A stretch of DNA of 37,053 nt, from positions 1,668 to 38,720 of the forward strand of contig PFUG01000335.1 of assembly GCA_002789955.1 (NCBI GenBank), read 5' to 3'. The number at the start of each line of letters is the position of its first letter. The stretch's first letter is position 1. Source of the DNA: Deltaproteobacteria bacterium CG_4_9_14_3_um_filter_63_12 (lineage in GTDB: Bacteria > Myxococcota_A > Bradymonadia > UBA4248 > UM-FILTER-63-12). The notes beneath the pieces are model-generated. The model was given only the letters and a program-made list of their open reading frames with translations, was not told the DNA's origin and searched no databases. A program made the translations under genes and the position numbers. Below are positions 23,012-32,744 of this stretch, piece after piece.

Positions 23012-26000
23012 GGGCGAACGACGTAAATGGTTTCGCTGTTCTCGAGCTTCTGGTCGTCGCGGGCCACGACGGTGATGCGGTTGACGCCCTCTCTCAGGGG
23101 CACGTCGACGGCGAACTTCTTCTCGTCGCGTCCACCGAGCCCGTAGTCGAGCTTCTGTGCGTGCGTTTTGATGGCTTGTCGATGCCACAGGAAGACGCGG
23201 TAATCGGTCACGGTGCCGTCATCCTTGATGAGACCCGTGACTTCTAGGTGATCGGCGTTGACGACGAGGGCCTGCGGGTCGAAGCTCACGAACGGCGAGG
23301 TCTTCTTCACGACGACTGCAGGGCTTCCTTTGGCGGGTCCCTGAGCGGTCTGGGTGTCCTTGGCGGCGACCCAACCGAAGGGAGCGTTCTCGCCTTCCCC
23401 CCAGGCGACGCGAACCATGGTCCCGTCGGCGGAGTTGGCGGTTACGGCGAGCACTTCTTGGGCTTCTGCGGAGGCGATCGGATCGGTCTCGACCGAGGCG
23501 CCGGCGTAGATCGGGGTCTTGGCCGCGAAGGTGACGAACCCGGTGGCCTTTGATGGGCTCGCGTCGCTCTCGAGGACGGGGAGCTCGATGGTCTCCTCGA
23601 CTCTGGAGCCGAATTCCTTGTCGTAGATGGTGAGCACGAAGGCGAGGTTGGAGGTCTTCTCCTTGGCGCCTTTGACGTCGAAGCGCAGCAGGGCGCGGCC
23701 CGTGCCGCCGACCGGCAGCGGCCCGACAGTGTCGCGTCCCTTCGAGAGCAGCATGGCGGCGCCCGAGTCGCTGGCGATGTAGGCGAAGGTTTCTTCGCTG
23801 TCGCCGAGGCCATTGTTCTCGACGTTGACGATGAGGTTGATGGTCTCGCCCTTCTGGAGCAGCCCGTCGCCGTTGCCGCCTTCGCGGTCGTCGATCTGGT
23901 AGCTGTAGGCGTAGTGGGGTCTAGGGAGGCCTTCGCTGATAATGTCTTGCGAGACGTCCTGGGAGAGCTGTCCATTGGCGTCGCCGAACGCCAAGTTGAC
24001 GACGTCCTCTCTGGGCTCGCCGCCGCGTGGCACCTTGATCTCCAGGTTCCAGCTCTTCGACTTGCCAGGCTCTACCTTGCCGAACACCAGCTCTTGGTCG
24101 TCAAAGACCGGATTGTTGGAGTGACTGATGGCGAAGAGCCGGTTGATGTCCTTGTCGCCGGTGTTGGTCACGGTCGCCCTGAGGGTGACAGTTTGGCCGG
24201 CCTTGACGGTGTTCCCTTCGGCTCCGACGAGCTCGACCTTGGCCTCGAAGGGCTGGGAGGCGAGGGGCTTCTTGGGGGCGGACCAGTCGACGTCGAGCTT
24301 GGCGAGGGCCGCGGTGATCTCCTTGAGGCCGGAGGCTTCGAACTTTGCGAGGGAGTCTTGTGCGCCCGAGAGCAACTCGTCGCCTTTAGGCGAATGGCTT
24401 TTGGTCAGGAAGGCCCGCGCCATCTGAATTTCGAAGTCCTCGTAGAAATCCTCTCCATTGTCCTTGTCGGCCTCTGCTTCGTCGAAGAGGTAGCGCACGA
24501 CGGCGACGGGCTCGTTGGGAGCGCGCACCTTCTCGCTTTGCAGAGACAGGTCCAAGCTGCCTTCGCGGCGAATGTTCTCGCTGACGAACATGTCGATCCC
24601 CTCTTTCTCGGTGATCAACACGGGCACGACGCGCACGTCGGGAGCGATGCCTACGCCCTGGATCGAGATGTCACCCGGGGTGAGGTACTGAGCGATGGTC
24701 AGCTTGATGGCGGAGCCGTCGTCGTTGTCCCGCAGGATCTGTACGGAGCCTTTGCCGAAGGTTTGGTCGCCGATGAGCACGGCGCGGTCGTGGTTCTTGA
24801 GGGCACCGGCGACGATCTCACTGGCAGACGCCGAGCCGGGATTGATGATGACGACGATCGGGTAGTCCGGCTCGGTGTCGTCGTTGGTGGACCTCTCCTC
24901 GTCGCGCTCGGTGCCGGCGATGCCTTCGGTGACGACGATGACCTTGCCCTCGGGCAGGAAGGCGTCGGCGACCTTGATGGCCTGGTTGAGCAGCCCACCG
25001 GCGTTGAAGCGCAGGTCGAGGATGAGGCCTTTGACCTCGCCCATCTCTTCGCGCATCTCTTTGAGCGCCTTGAGCATGTCTTCGGCGGTGTTCTTCTCGA
25101 AGGCTTTGATCTTGATGTAGGCGATCTTGTCGTCTTTGATGGCGTGCGTGGTCAGGCTGTGAATCTCGATTTGGGCTCGGACGATGTTGAACACGCGCGG
25201 CTCGGTCCAGCCCTTGCGGAGCACATAGACATCAATGGGTTCGCCGACTTCGCCGCGGAGCCGATCGACGGCCTCGTGCAAGGGCATGTTGATGGTGGAC
25301 TCCTCGCCGATCTGGGTGATCTTGTCGCCGGCCTTGAGACCCGCACGGGATGCGGGTGTCCCTTCGATAGGGCTGATGATGGTCAGCTCCTCGTCACGAA
25401 TACCGATGACGATGCCGAGCCCGCCGAAGCCACCATGTGAGGTCTGCATATCCTCATAGACTTTGGGGGTAAGGAGGATGCTGTGCGGGTCGAGGGTGTC
25501 GAGCATACCGTTGATGAGGGTGTACTCGAGCTCTGTGAGCTTGAGCTCCTCTTTCACGTTGTCCATGACGAACTTAGCGACCTCGATGCTCAGCTCGTGA
25601 ACGTCGGTGAGGCTCTTGATGTTGCTCAAGTCGAAGGTGCGGCTTTTGGTGTTGACGCGAAGGTTGACGCTGTTGGGCTTGGCGTCGAGCGGCACCTCGA
25701 ACTCGGCGACGACCTCGGCGATGGTGGACTGCAGGCCGTCGAAGGCGTGCGCCATCATGTTTTTCCAGTCGACGCGGCTGGGGTCGTAGTAATTGGTTTT
25801 GACGAGCACCAAGGTGTGCTTCATCAGGCGCAACTTGATGTCCCCGGTATCCGTGATGGGGCCGTTGGCCGCCAGCGGCGCGGAGGCCTTGAGCGTGCTG
25901 TTGTCTTCGTCTCTCGGGGTTTCCCCACGCGCTTCGCCTACATCGACGGTGACGTTGTTGCACCCGAGGAAGCTGAGGATGGCGCTCAACACGAGCAGCC

Positions 26001-26070
26001 AGCCAAGTGTTCTCGCCCCCCACAGGCTGGGACGACGGGAAGCGCGAGTGGTTCTGTCCAGATGATGCAT
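23008..26070 (-). CDS. Large S41 (C-terminal processing) protease, lipoprotein form
   Basis: 1020 residues from ATG 26070 (GAGGAA seven to eight bases upstream). Lipobox FLGC (Cys37). The CtpA-type unit spans about 75-560: a helical domain with TLDPHS, a PDZ domain about 210-300 (GGLGIVIG, SRAGLKAGDKI), and a catalytic S41 domain with LDLRFNAGG, PGSASASEI (Ser415) and TFGKGSVQ (Lys440), 25 residues apart as in Prc and D1P. The extra C-terminal half has two CARDB/Ig-like domains (VKAGQTVTLRATVTNTGDKD; LQKGETINLIVNVENNGLGD), an SH3-like segment and a final Ig-like domain. Usual CtpA proteins have 400-700 residues. It is the last gene of the protease block and a paralogue of the gene at 29304. 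Confidence 0.93.
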   Translation of the reverse strand: MHHLDRTTRASRRPSLWGARTLGWLLVLSAILSFLGCNNVTVDVGEARGETPRDEDNSTLKASAPLAANGPITDTGDIKLRLMKHTLVLVKTNYYDPSRVDWKNMMAHAFDGLQSTIAEVVAEFEVPLDAKPNSVNLRVNTKSRTFDLSNIKSLTDVHELSIEVAKFVMDNVKEELKLTELEYTLINGMLDTLDPHSILLTPKVYEDMQTSHGGFGGLGIVIGIRDEELTIISPIEGTPASRAGLKAGDKITQIGEESTINMPLHEAVDRLRGEVGEPIDVYVLRKGWTEPRVFNIVRAQIEIHSLTTHAIKDDKIAYIKIKAFEKNTAEDMLKALKEMREEMGEVKGLILDLRFNAGGLLNQAIKVADAFLPEGKVIVVTEGIAGTERDEERSTNDDTEPDYPIVVIINPGSASASEIVAGALKNHDRAVLIGDQTFGKGSVQILRDNDDGSAIKLTIAQYLTPGDISIQGVGIAPDVRVVPVLITEKEGIDMFVSENIRREGSLDLSLQSEKVRAPNEPVAVVRYLFDEAEADKDNGEDFYEDFEIQMARAFLTKSHSPKGDELLSGAQDSLAKFEASGLKEITAALAKLDVDWSAPKKPLASQPFEAKVELVGAEGNTVKAGQTVTLRATVTNTGDKDINRLFAISHSNNPVFDDQELVFGKVEPGKSKSWNLEIKVPRGGEPREDVVNLAFGDANGQLSQDVSQDIISEGLPRPHYAYSYQIDDREGGNGDGLLQKGETINLIVNVENNGLGDSEETFAYIASDSGAAMLLSKGRDTVGPLPVGGTGRALLRFDVKGAKEKTSNLAFVLTIYDKEFGSRVEETIELPVLESDASPSKATGFVTFAAKTPIYAGASVETDPIASAEAQEVLAVTANSADGTMVRVAWGEGENAPFGWVAAKDTQTAQGPAKGSPAVVVKKTSPFVSFDPQALVVNADHLEVTGLIKDDGTVTDYRVFLWHRQAIKTHAQKLDYGLGGRDEKKFAVDVPLREGVNRITVVARDDQKLENSETIYVVRP

Positions 26071-26124
26071 GTCGATGGTTCCTCGGTTCTGCTTCGCTGT
26101 GTCCTGCTCGAGGACGGAGCGTCT

Positions 26125-26155
26125 CTTATACAGAATGTTCATGTCTTCTGGACAA
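26125..26155 (-). promoter_or_regulatory. Candidate promoter of the lipoprotein S41 gene
   Basis: On the minus strand TTGTCC (26155-26150) and TATAAG (26130-26125) lie 19 bases apart, 55 bp before the start codon. It could give the S41 gene its own transcription, since 321 bp separate it from the gene upstream. Match quality is moderate. Confidence 0.35.
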
Positions 26156-26300
26156 CGACCAGAAGGGGCCTTTGTGGCCAAGCTGCCCTGCGGTTCGAGG
26201 GCTCTCCCTCGGTTCCAACCTCAACCGTCCAAATGTCGTCAGCCATTCCAAAGATGTGCTCAGCCCTTTACGTCGATGGGGTTTCACTCGTTTCTTGGCA

Positions 26301-26329
26301 CCGAGGGGGCTCGAAGCGAGCACCTCGGC
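26301..26329. promoter_or_regulatory. Nested hairpin in the M16-S41 intergenic gap
   Basis: Outer stem CCGAGG (26301-26306) with CCTCGG (26324-26329), inner stem GCTCG (26309-26313) with CGAGC (26317-26321), with a 2x2 internal loop. It lies 63 bp after the M16 stop on the minus strand. No T-run follows, so it is a possible Rho-site or mRNA-stabilising element. The rest of the 321-bp gap holds no gene that I can see. Confidence 0.6.
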
Positions 26330-26391
26330 GTCCTGCACCCGCGATTGGGTACGCCACGACGTGACCGATGGAACAAGAAAACTGCCAAATC

Positions 26392-27798
26392 TCACTCCTC
26401 GTCGTATGAGGCAATGACAACGCTGCTCAGTCCAGGTAGGTCCAAGAATTCTTGGCTGAAGTGCTCGGCGCTGCACATCATGACGATGGCGACCTGGTCA
26501 GGGTGGAGCAGCTCAGGGGCTGCTTTGTTCACGTCGTCTGCGGTCAGGGCGCGGACTTTCCTCTTGAACTCCTCGATGGCAGCGGGCTCTCGGCCCGTGT
26601 GAAGCATGCGGACCGCCTCTCTGGCGAGCCCTGAAGGGGTATCGAGGTAGAGCTCGTAGTTCGCCGCAACGTACTCCCGAGCCGCAGCCACCTCCTCCGT
26701 GCTGACGCCTTGCGCGACGATTCGTTCCAGGTGTTCGAGAATAATGCGGATCGACTCCACCGCGCGGTCGGGAGCGGTGAAGGTCCAAACAAAGAAGGCG
26801 GAGACGTCTGGGTCGCGCCACTCTCGCGTGCTGATCGAGTAGGTCCAACCTTTCTCGTCGCGCAGCTCTCGGTTGAGACGGGAGGAGAAGTTGCCGCCCA
26901 AGATCGTGCTCAACACCCGCAGCTCGGGCCAGCGTGGGTCGCTCGGTGGGATGCTGGTCTGGCCAACGAAGAGCTGGTTCTGCGTGCGATCAGGTTTGTC
27001 GATCAGCAGCACCCGCCGCCCATCGCGAGGGGGCATTTCTCGATGGGCGCGCGCTGGCGCTTCGGACTCGTCCTCCGGCAGGTGCTTCGCCAACGCCTCG
27101 TCGAGCTGACTTCGAGTCACCCCGCCGCTGACCGACAGGATGAAGTTGGCTTGCACATAGTGGGTCTCCCGGAAGCGCTCGACGTCCGAGGGTTTGATGG
27201 CCTTCAGAGAGCTCGCCGTCCCCTCGATGGACTTGCCGTAGGGATGGCCTTGGTAGACGAAGCTCGCGAACTTCTTGCGCGCGGTGAGGCTGTCGTTCTC
27301 GCGGTCGAGTTCGATCTGCGCGACGAGCTCACGGCGTGTCCGGTTGAGACGCTCGACGTCGACTCCGTGCGACTGGAGCAACTCGGCGAGCAACTCGAGC
27401 GCTCCATCGAGAGAGCGCGGCAGGACCTCGATCGTGACCATCGTCAAGGTCTGGTCCACGTCGACCATCAAAACCGCACCGAGGTCCGCGAGGCGGTCCT
27501 CGAGCTCGAGCTTGGACAATCCTTCGTGCCCGAAGAGCAAGAGTTCGGCCGAGAGCCTCGCCAACCCGGCGCGATCGGGCGGGTCGTCCGCCGAGCCGCT
27601 ACGAATCGCAAGGTCAATGGTGACCACGTCGCCCGCCCGTTCGACGAGGACAAAGGCCGCCCCCGACGGCCGGCTCCAAGAGACGACCTCCATGGGGGGC
27701 GGTTCGGGCAGCGCGGCCTGTGCGCAGACGCTCGAAACCGTCCCCAATAGGAGTGTGGTGACAAGGGGTGCGATGCCGTGGAGGGGCTTGATAATCAT
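26392..27798 (-). CDS. M16-family protein lacking the zinc motif (partner subunit)
   Basis: 468 residues from ATG 27798, only 19 bp after the upstream M16 stop. Signal peptide to about residue 26 (SSVCAQA). M16 fold: two lobes with GNFSSRLNRELRDEKGWTYS, TGREPAAIEEF and ALTADDVNKAA in the second lobe. At the place of the active-site HxxEH it reads LARLSAELLLFGHEG, so the zinc ligands are missing and it should be inactive by itself. M16B enzymes often work as an active/inactive heterodimer (mitochondrial processing peptidase; bacterial pairs). It is probably the non-catalytic half of a periplasmic protease with the gene just upstream. Confidence 0.9.
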   Translation of the reverse strand: MIIKPLHGIAPLVTTLLLGTVSSVCAQAALPEPPPMEVVSWSRPSGAAFVLVERAGDVVTIDLAIRSGSADDPPDRAGLARLSAELLLFGHEGLSKLELEDRLADLGAVLMVDVDQTLTMVTIEVLPRSLDGALELLAELLQSHGVDVERLNRTRRELVAQIELDRENDSLTARKKFASFVYQGHPYGKSIEGTASSLKAIKPSDVERFRETHYVQANFILSVSGGVTRSQLDEALAKHLPEDESEAPARAHREMPPRDGRRVLLIDKPDRTQNQLFVGQTSIPPSDPRWPELRVLSTILGGNFSSRLNRELRDEKGWTYSISTREWRDPDVSAFFVWTFTAPDRAVESIRIILEHLERIVAQGVSTEEVAAAREYVAANYELYLDTPSGLAREAVRMLHTGREPAAIEEFKRKVRALTADDVNKAAPELLHPDQVAIVMMCSAEHFSQEFLDLPGLSSVVIASYDEE

Positions 27799-27817
27799 AG
27801 GCCTTAGTGTGACGGGC

Positions 27818-29320
27818 TCACTGCGACGCAGGTTTGCCCAAGACCTCGACGAGGTAGCGGGGTTGGAGGTAGGTCTGGGCGACTCGAATGACGTCTTGCT
27901 TGGTGACAGACCGAACCCTTTCGGTGCGTTGGAAGACCGCCATCGGCTCCGCCCCGATCGCCCAGGAGGAGCCGAGCTCGTCGGCGTACCCACCCGGGTC
28001 TTGGATGCCGCGCAACAGGTTCAGCTCGAGCCGCTTCTTGGCGCGCTCGAGAGAGACCGCATCGGGACCGTCAGTGCGGAGCAGCGTCAGTTTGTCGAGA
28101 ATGATGGCTCGAGCCTCTTCGTGGGTCACGCCTTGCTTCATGGTGGCCAGGATCTCGAAGAGTGACCGGTCCTTGAACCGTCCAACCCACCCTTGCGTGC
28201 TGGCCACGAGCTCTTTCTCGAAGCGCAGCTCGCGAAACGCCGAGCCGTGTGGCTCAGCGAAGAGGACCTGGTTGAGCACTTCCATCACCTCGAAGTCCGG
28301 GTCGCGTCCATTGGGGCAAGGAAAGCCCATCATCAAGACCTCGGTGTCGATGGGCATGAGGAGCGTCTGGGCGTTGTGTCCACCGAGCAGGGGGGCGTCG
28401 GTGTGGGGATCATCGGGCGGTGTGCGCGCGGCGAGCGGACCGTAGTGCCGAACCAAAGAGGTCATGGCTTTGGCCAGGTCGAAATCCCCGACCAAGACCA
28501 CCGCCGCGTTGGCCGGTTGGTAGTAGGCGTCGTAGATGGCCCGCAGATCCTCGACTTCGATAGCGGCGAGAGAGCTGCGTTTACCGACGGAGGGGTTTCT
28601 GTAGGGGTGGTCAGGAAACGCCAACGCATAGAGCATCTCGTTCATGGTGCCACTCGGGTCGTTGTCGACCCGATAGGAGCGCTCTCGCATGACGACGGCC
28701 CGCTCGGCGTCCAGGACATCTTGGCCAATGTAGATCTGGGTCATCCGCTCGGCCTCGAGGGCTGCGACCGTATCGAGCTCTTTAGGAGGGATGAGCTGAG
28801 CGTAGGTGGTCGTGTCTAACCAGGCGGTGGCATCGGGGTCGATCCCTCGTTGCTCCATCTCTCGGTCGAACTCGCCTTCCTGCCGACTCACGGTGCGTCG
28901 GAACATGAGGTGTTCGAAGAGGTGAGTGACCCCTTCTTTTCCGGCGGGATCGTCGCGGCTCCCGACGCGGTACCAGGTCTGGTAAGCGATCACGGGCAAC
29001 GAGTGATCCTGCAGCAGCAGGATCGTCAGGTTGTTGGCGAGTTGAAAGCGCCAGAACCTTCTCCGGCTCGGGAGCTCGAGTTGGTTGACGAGCAGCACCG
29101 AACCGAACCCTTGCGCACTCAAAGACTCGAGGAGCTCGCCTCGCGGGGATTGCGCAGCGGTCTGGCGGTCTGAGTTCGTCCGAGCCGTCACCGGCTCGGT
29201 GGCGGCGGGCTTGGGCTCGGGTTTTGGCCGGGTCTCACAGGCGACCGAGAGGCTGAGCGCCAGTAGGGCGATGAGACCCGGGAAAAGACGAGGGACGGAC
29301 CGACTACCTGCGGTAGACAT
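27818..29320 (-). CDS. M16-family zinc protease, lipoprotein, catalytic subunit
   Basis: 500 residues from ATG 29320, which overlaps the end of the S41 gene upstream by 17 bp. Lipobox LSVAC (Cys28), then a Pro/Thr/Ala linker to about 80. Catalytic zinc motif HLFEH (133-137, HxxEH) with the distal Glu213 in AVVMRERSY, the right spacing for M16. Conserved later parts: FPDHPYRNPSVG, YYQPANAAVVLVGDF and EPHGSAFRELRFEKELV. Being lipid-anchored, it acts at a membrane face, probably together with the soluble, inactive M16 partner whose gene follows after 19 bp. The substrate is unknown. Confidence 0.93.
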   Translation of the reverse strand: MSTAGSRSVPRLFPGLIALLALSLSVACETRPKPEPKPAATEPVTARTNSDRQTAAQSPRGELLESLSAQGFGSVLLVNQLELPSRRRFWRFQLANNLTILLLQDHSLPVIAYQTWYRVGSRDDPAGKEGVTHLFEHLMFRRTVSRQEGEFDREMEQRGIDPDATAWLDTTTYAQLIPPKELDTVAALEAERMTQIYIGQDVLDAERAVVMRERSYRVDNDPSGTMNEMLYALAFPDHPYRNPSVGKRSSLAAIEVEDLRAIYDAYYQPANAAVVLVGDFDLAKAMTSLVRHYGPLAARTPPDDPHTDAPLLGGHNAQTLLMPIDTEVLMMGFPCPNGRDPDFEVMEVLNQVLFAEPHGSAFRELRFEKELVASTQGWVGRFKDRSLFEILATMKQGVTHEEARAIILDKLTLLRTDGPDAVSLERAKKRLELNLLRGIQDPGGYADELGSSWAIGAEPMAVFQRTERVRSVTKQDVIRVAQTYLQPRYLVEVLGKPASQ

Positions 29321-32300
29321 AGACGGAGTCGCTGACCTCCATCTCATCGTCATCACGGGTAACCACCTTGATACGGTTCATGCCCTCTGCCAAAGGCACC
29401 GAGACATCGAAATCGCTCTTTTGGCCAGAGAGCCTCTGGTACGCGACCTTTTGCGATTCGCGCACGTGATTCCCCTCGTTGTACACGAAAACGTAGAGGT
29501 CACGAAGTTCACCGTCATCGGACGCCTTCCCCGATACCTTGATGCGGTCGGCGTCCGTGCTCATGGAGGGCAGGGAGAGCGTCACCATGGGAGCGGAACC
29601 TGTATACACCAAATCGAACTCGTCGAGGGGTTGTGTGGAATCGCCCTCGATGTCGACCTCGTTTTTGGAGAGCCAACCTTGCACGGCCTTGGAGCTCACC
29701 TTGACCGAGTCGCCGAGGCTGCCCTCGAGCTTGAAGCGCTGACCCTTGTCTGCGGTCGCCACGACCAGTGCGTGGTCCGCTGAGGAGAGGCGGAGGCGCG
29801 CGACCGACTTGCTGATGACGGCTGTCCCGCTCTTTTGCATCCAATCCGCCTTTCGCGCTCCGTAGGGGACCTTGATCTTCTCGGTGACCGTGCGCCCAAG
29901 GGACTTGTCGAAGATGTTGAACTCGAACTCGAGGGTCTCGGCCTCAGAGGCTCGGGTGTTGAAGCCGAAGGCGAAATCGGTGGTGGCCGCCGGTTCGAGC
30001 GCGTCGAGGGTGAGCCGCGCGTCGGTCAAAAACGCCGAGGGTCCACTCAAATTCTTGAGGAACGACGCGGGCTGCGTCGCTACGCCGTCACCGAGATTGG
30101 TGACATGGAAACGCAGGCGAACCGCCTCACCTTCGCTGGCGAGTCCGTCTCCATCGCTGTCGAGGATGTCATAGGTGAAGGCGAAGTGTGGCACTGGCTT
30201 GCCCTCGGTGACGAGATCGAGGTTCTGTTCCCCCAGGACGGTGTCGGGCGAGGCGTTGACCGCGTCGGAGTAGAGCTTGAGGGCGATGCGGTCACCGCGC
30301 GACTGTTGTGCCGAGGCGATCTTGACCCGCTTCGTGCGGGTGATGGTCTGTCCGGGTTCGAGCTTGCCGAAGACCACCTCGTGGTCTTCGAAGCGGTCGG
30401 TGCTCGACTCGGTGATGCCATAGACCCGGTGGACGGGGTCGGGGCCATTGTTGGTCAGAGTGACTTCGAGGGTGACAGTATCTCCCGCCTTGTAGACGCC
30501 GTCTGGGTGATCGGTCTTGAGTGAGAGCGCGATGAGGGGAGTTTCGGGATTTGGGCCGTTGGTCCAGTCCACGTCCAGGCCCGCGAGTTTTTGGGTGAGC
30601 TTGTCATCTTCTTGCTTCGCGAGCTTCTCGATGCTGCCCTTAAGGTTGACGAGCAGGTCCTTGCGGTCGATGGTCTTGCCAGCGTCGACCAAGAGGTCGT
30701 GAGCCATTCGCACCTGCGGGTCCTTGTCTGGGCTGAGCTCCTCCTCATCAACAAGCTCTTCTTCGAGCTGTTCGGCGACGGAGAGGTCTTCTTCGACCGT
30801 TGGGTCGAGCCCTTGTTCGACTGGGACGGTCCCCTCTGGGGAAGGCTCGATTCCCGGGGCCGGCGTGTCACCAGGTGAAGGCGCGACCGCGGCCTCTGCG
30901 ACGGGGGTTTGGGGCTCGTCCTGCAAGAGGTAGCGCAGAATTTCCGTGGGCTTCTCGTTCTTGATGGTGTTCTCGTGGTCGAGGTGACTCTGCAGCGTGG
31001 ACTCACGACGCACCCACTTCGTCAGCGCCAAGTCGATCTCATCCGCCTCCGCAGAGATGGGAACGAGCTCGATGTCGGGCACGATGCCGACGGACTGGAT
31101 GGAGATGTCGCCGGGTGTCAGGTACTGCGCGATGGTCAGCTTCAGGGCGGAGCCATCTTGAGGGAGCTCGTAGAGGACCTGTACCGAGCCCTTGCCGAAG
31201 CTGGTCTCCCCGACGATCAAGGCGCGGTCGTGGTTCTTGAGGGCTCCGGCGACGATCTCACTGGCCGAAGCCGAACCCGGGTCGATCAGCACGACGATGG
31301 GGATGTCGCTTTGTGTGTCCTCTTCGTGGGCGGGATAGGGCTTGCGATACCTCTTACCTGAGCCCACCGTCGTGACGATCGTGCCGTCGCTGATGAACTC
31401 GTCAGAGATGTCGATCGCTTGATCGAGCAGTCCTCCGGGATTCCCCCTCAAGTCGAGAATGAGCCCTTTGAGTCCGCCCATCTCGGCCTTCACCTTCGCA
31501 ATATGACTCACCATGTCCTTGTAGGTGTTGCCCTGGAAGCCCTTGAGTCGGACGTAGCCGATCTGGTCTTCGAGAGCGGCGCTCTCGACGGACGGAATCT
31601 GGATCTCGGCCCGCACGACATCAAACTCTTTCAGGCCTTTCCACTCTGACGCGCGCTCGATCATCAACTTGACCGACGTCCCGGGTTCGCCTCGGAGCAA
31701 GTCAACGGCATCGGCGACGTCCATGTTGAGGGTCGCGTTGCCGTCGATCTGCGCGATGATGTCGCCCTTCTTGACGCCAGCAACCACGGCTGGCGTGTCC
31801 AGGCTCATGGGTTTCACGACGTAGAGTTTCCCCTCGATCATCCGGATGATGATTCCGAGTCCGCCAAAGTTGCCTCGGTTCCCCTCGAGCATCTCCCGGT
31901 AGACATCTGGATCGAGCAGTACACTGTGTGGGTCGAGCGTTCGCAGCAGGCCATTGATGGCGGCGTATTCGATCTTGTGTGGGTCGATGTTGCCGTCGAC
32001 CTTTTGCTGCACGAAGCGGAAGATCTCTTTGAACTTCAAGCTCATCTCCCAGAGACTCTCGACATCCGCGAAGGTGAAGGTCTTCTCGCTGTTTCCCACG
32101 TGCAGAACGACCTCGGTTGGCTCTTCGGCGACGGGTCGATCGAAGACGGCCAAGATCTCCGGCACGGAGTTTTGGATCTCGTTGAGACCAGAAGCCAACA
32201 TCCACTTGGCATTGAAACGTTCCGAATCGACGTAGTTCTCCTGCAACTGCAGCAGCACTCGGTTGAGGACGACGATGCTGGAGAGGTCGTAGCTGCCCTC

Positions 32301-32489
32301 TTCGATCTCGGGCTGCGCGAGCAAGGACTGCGGGTTCCACGCGAACTGCCAACGTCCTTGGCTGTAATAGACCGAGAAGGCGAAGGCAAAGGTGACCGAG
32401 ATCAGCGCGACGGAGAACCGAACGAGTCGGTTTCGTTGCACCTTTTGCTTACCGTGCACAGGGGGAGCTCCGGAGGATTCGATGGTCAT
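29304..32489 (-). CDS. Large S41 (C-terminal processing) protease, membrane-anchored form
   Basis: 1061 residues from ATG 32489. N-terminal single membrane anchor (about 22-41, VRFSVALISVTFAFAFSVYY) with a basic cytoplasmic tail. The CtpA unit follows: TLDPHSVLLDPDVY, PDZ about 205-290 (GGLGIIIRM), LDLRGNPGGLLD, PGSASASEI (Ser408) and SFGKGSVQ (Lys433), 25 residues apart. A Pro/Glu-rich insert (about 545-620, PSPEGTVPVEQGLDPTVEED) precedes the same chain of CARDB/Ig-like, SH3-like and terminal Ig domains found in the lipoprotein paralogue at 23008. The two paralogues differ in anchor (TM versus lipid) and in the insert. The M16 catalytic gene starts inside its last codons. Confidence 0.93.
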   Translation of the reverse strand: MTIESSGAPPVHGKQKVQRNRLVRFSVALISVTFAFAFSVYYSQGRWQFAWNPQSLLAQPEIEEGSYDLSSIVVLNRVLLQLQENYVDSERFNAKWMLASGLNEIQNSVPEILAVFDRPVAEEPTEVVLHVGNSEKTFTFADVESLWEMSLKFKEIFRFVQQKVDGNIDPHKIEYAAINGLLRTLDPHSVLLDPDVYREMLEGNRGNFGGLGIIIRMIEGKLYVVKPMSLDTPAVVAGVKKGDIIAQIDGNATLNMDVADAVDLLRGEPGTSVKLMIERASEWKGLKEFDVVRAEIQIPSVESAALEDQIGYVRLKGFQGNTYKDMVSHIAKVKAEMGGLKGLILDLRGNPGGLLDQAIDISDEFISDGTIVTTVGSGKRYRKPYPAHEEDTQSDIPIVVLIDPGSASASEIVAGALKNHDRALIVGETSFGKGSVQVLYELPQDGSALKLTIAQYLTPGDISIQSVGIVPDIELVPISAEADEIDLALTKWVRRESTLQSHLDHENTIKNEKPTEILRYLLQDEPQTPVAEAAVAPSPGDTPAPGIEPSPEGTVPVEQGLDPTVEEDLSVAEQLEEELVDEEELSPDKDPQVRMAHDLLVDAGKTIDRKDLLVNLKGSIEKLAKQEDDKLTQKLAGLDVDWTNGPNPETPLIALSLKTDHPDGVYKAGDTVTLEVTLTNNGPDPVHRVYGITESSTDRFEDHEVVFGKLEPGQTITRTKRVKIASAQQSRGDRIALKLYSDAVNASPDTVLGEQNLDLVTEGKPVPHFAFTYDILDSDGDGLASEGEAVRLRFHVTNLGDGVATQPASFLKNLSGPSAFLTDARLTLDALEPAATTDFAFGFNTRASEAETLEFEFNIFDKSLGRTVTEKIKVPYGARKADWMQKSGTAVISKSVARLRLSSADHALVVATADKGQRFKLEGSLGDSVKVSSKAVQGWLSKNEVDIEGDSTQPLDEFDLVYTGSAPMVTLSLPSMSTDADRIKVSGKASDDGELRDLYVFVYNEGNHVRESQKVAYQRLSGQKSDFDVSVPLAEGMNRIKVVTRDDDEMEVSDSVYVYRR

Positions 32490-32744
32490 ACAATGGCCTG
32501 GGGGTTGGCGGGGATCTCTCGTCGTCCAGTGTAGGGGCGGGGTCAAGGAACGACAACTGAAGGGGGCAAGTAGTTCAAGTCAAAGCTGTCCTCCGAAAGC
32601 CCACCACCTCGTAGGAGAACCTGTGGAGTGAGGGGCTTTATTCACCCCCGATGCCGAGTCGCCGCCGGTGGATGTCTCGGCGCCGCGGCCGTTTTGTGCA
32701 GCGGATATCGGTCGTCGGCTCGGCAATTCTCAACCCTAGACGAT

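Noticed and set aside
21854-23188. 444-codon minus-strand frame over the CotH-like gene
   Set aside because: Arg/His/Gln-rich shadow with no start signal; the CotH motifs are on the other strand.
23914-25440. Long plus-strand frame (508 codons) opposite the S41 lipoprotein gene
   Set aside because: It is a codon-bias shadow: Val/Asp/Gly/Leu-rich composition, no signal or domain, and the opposite strand has clear S41 catalytic motifs.
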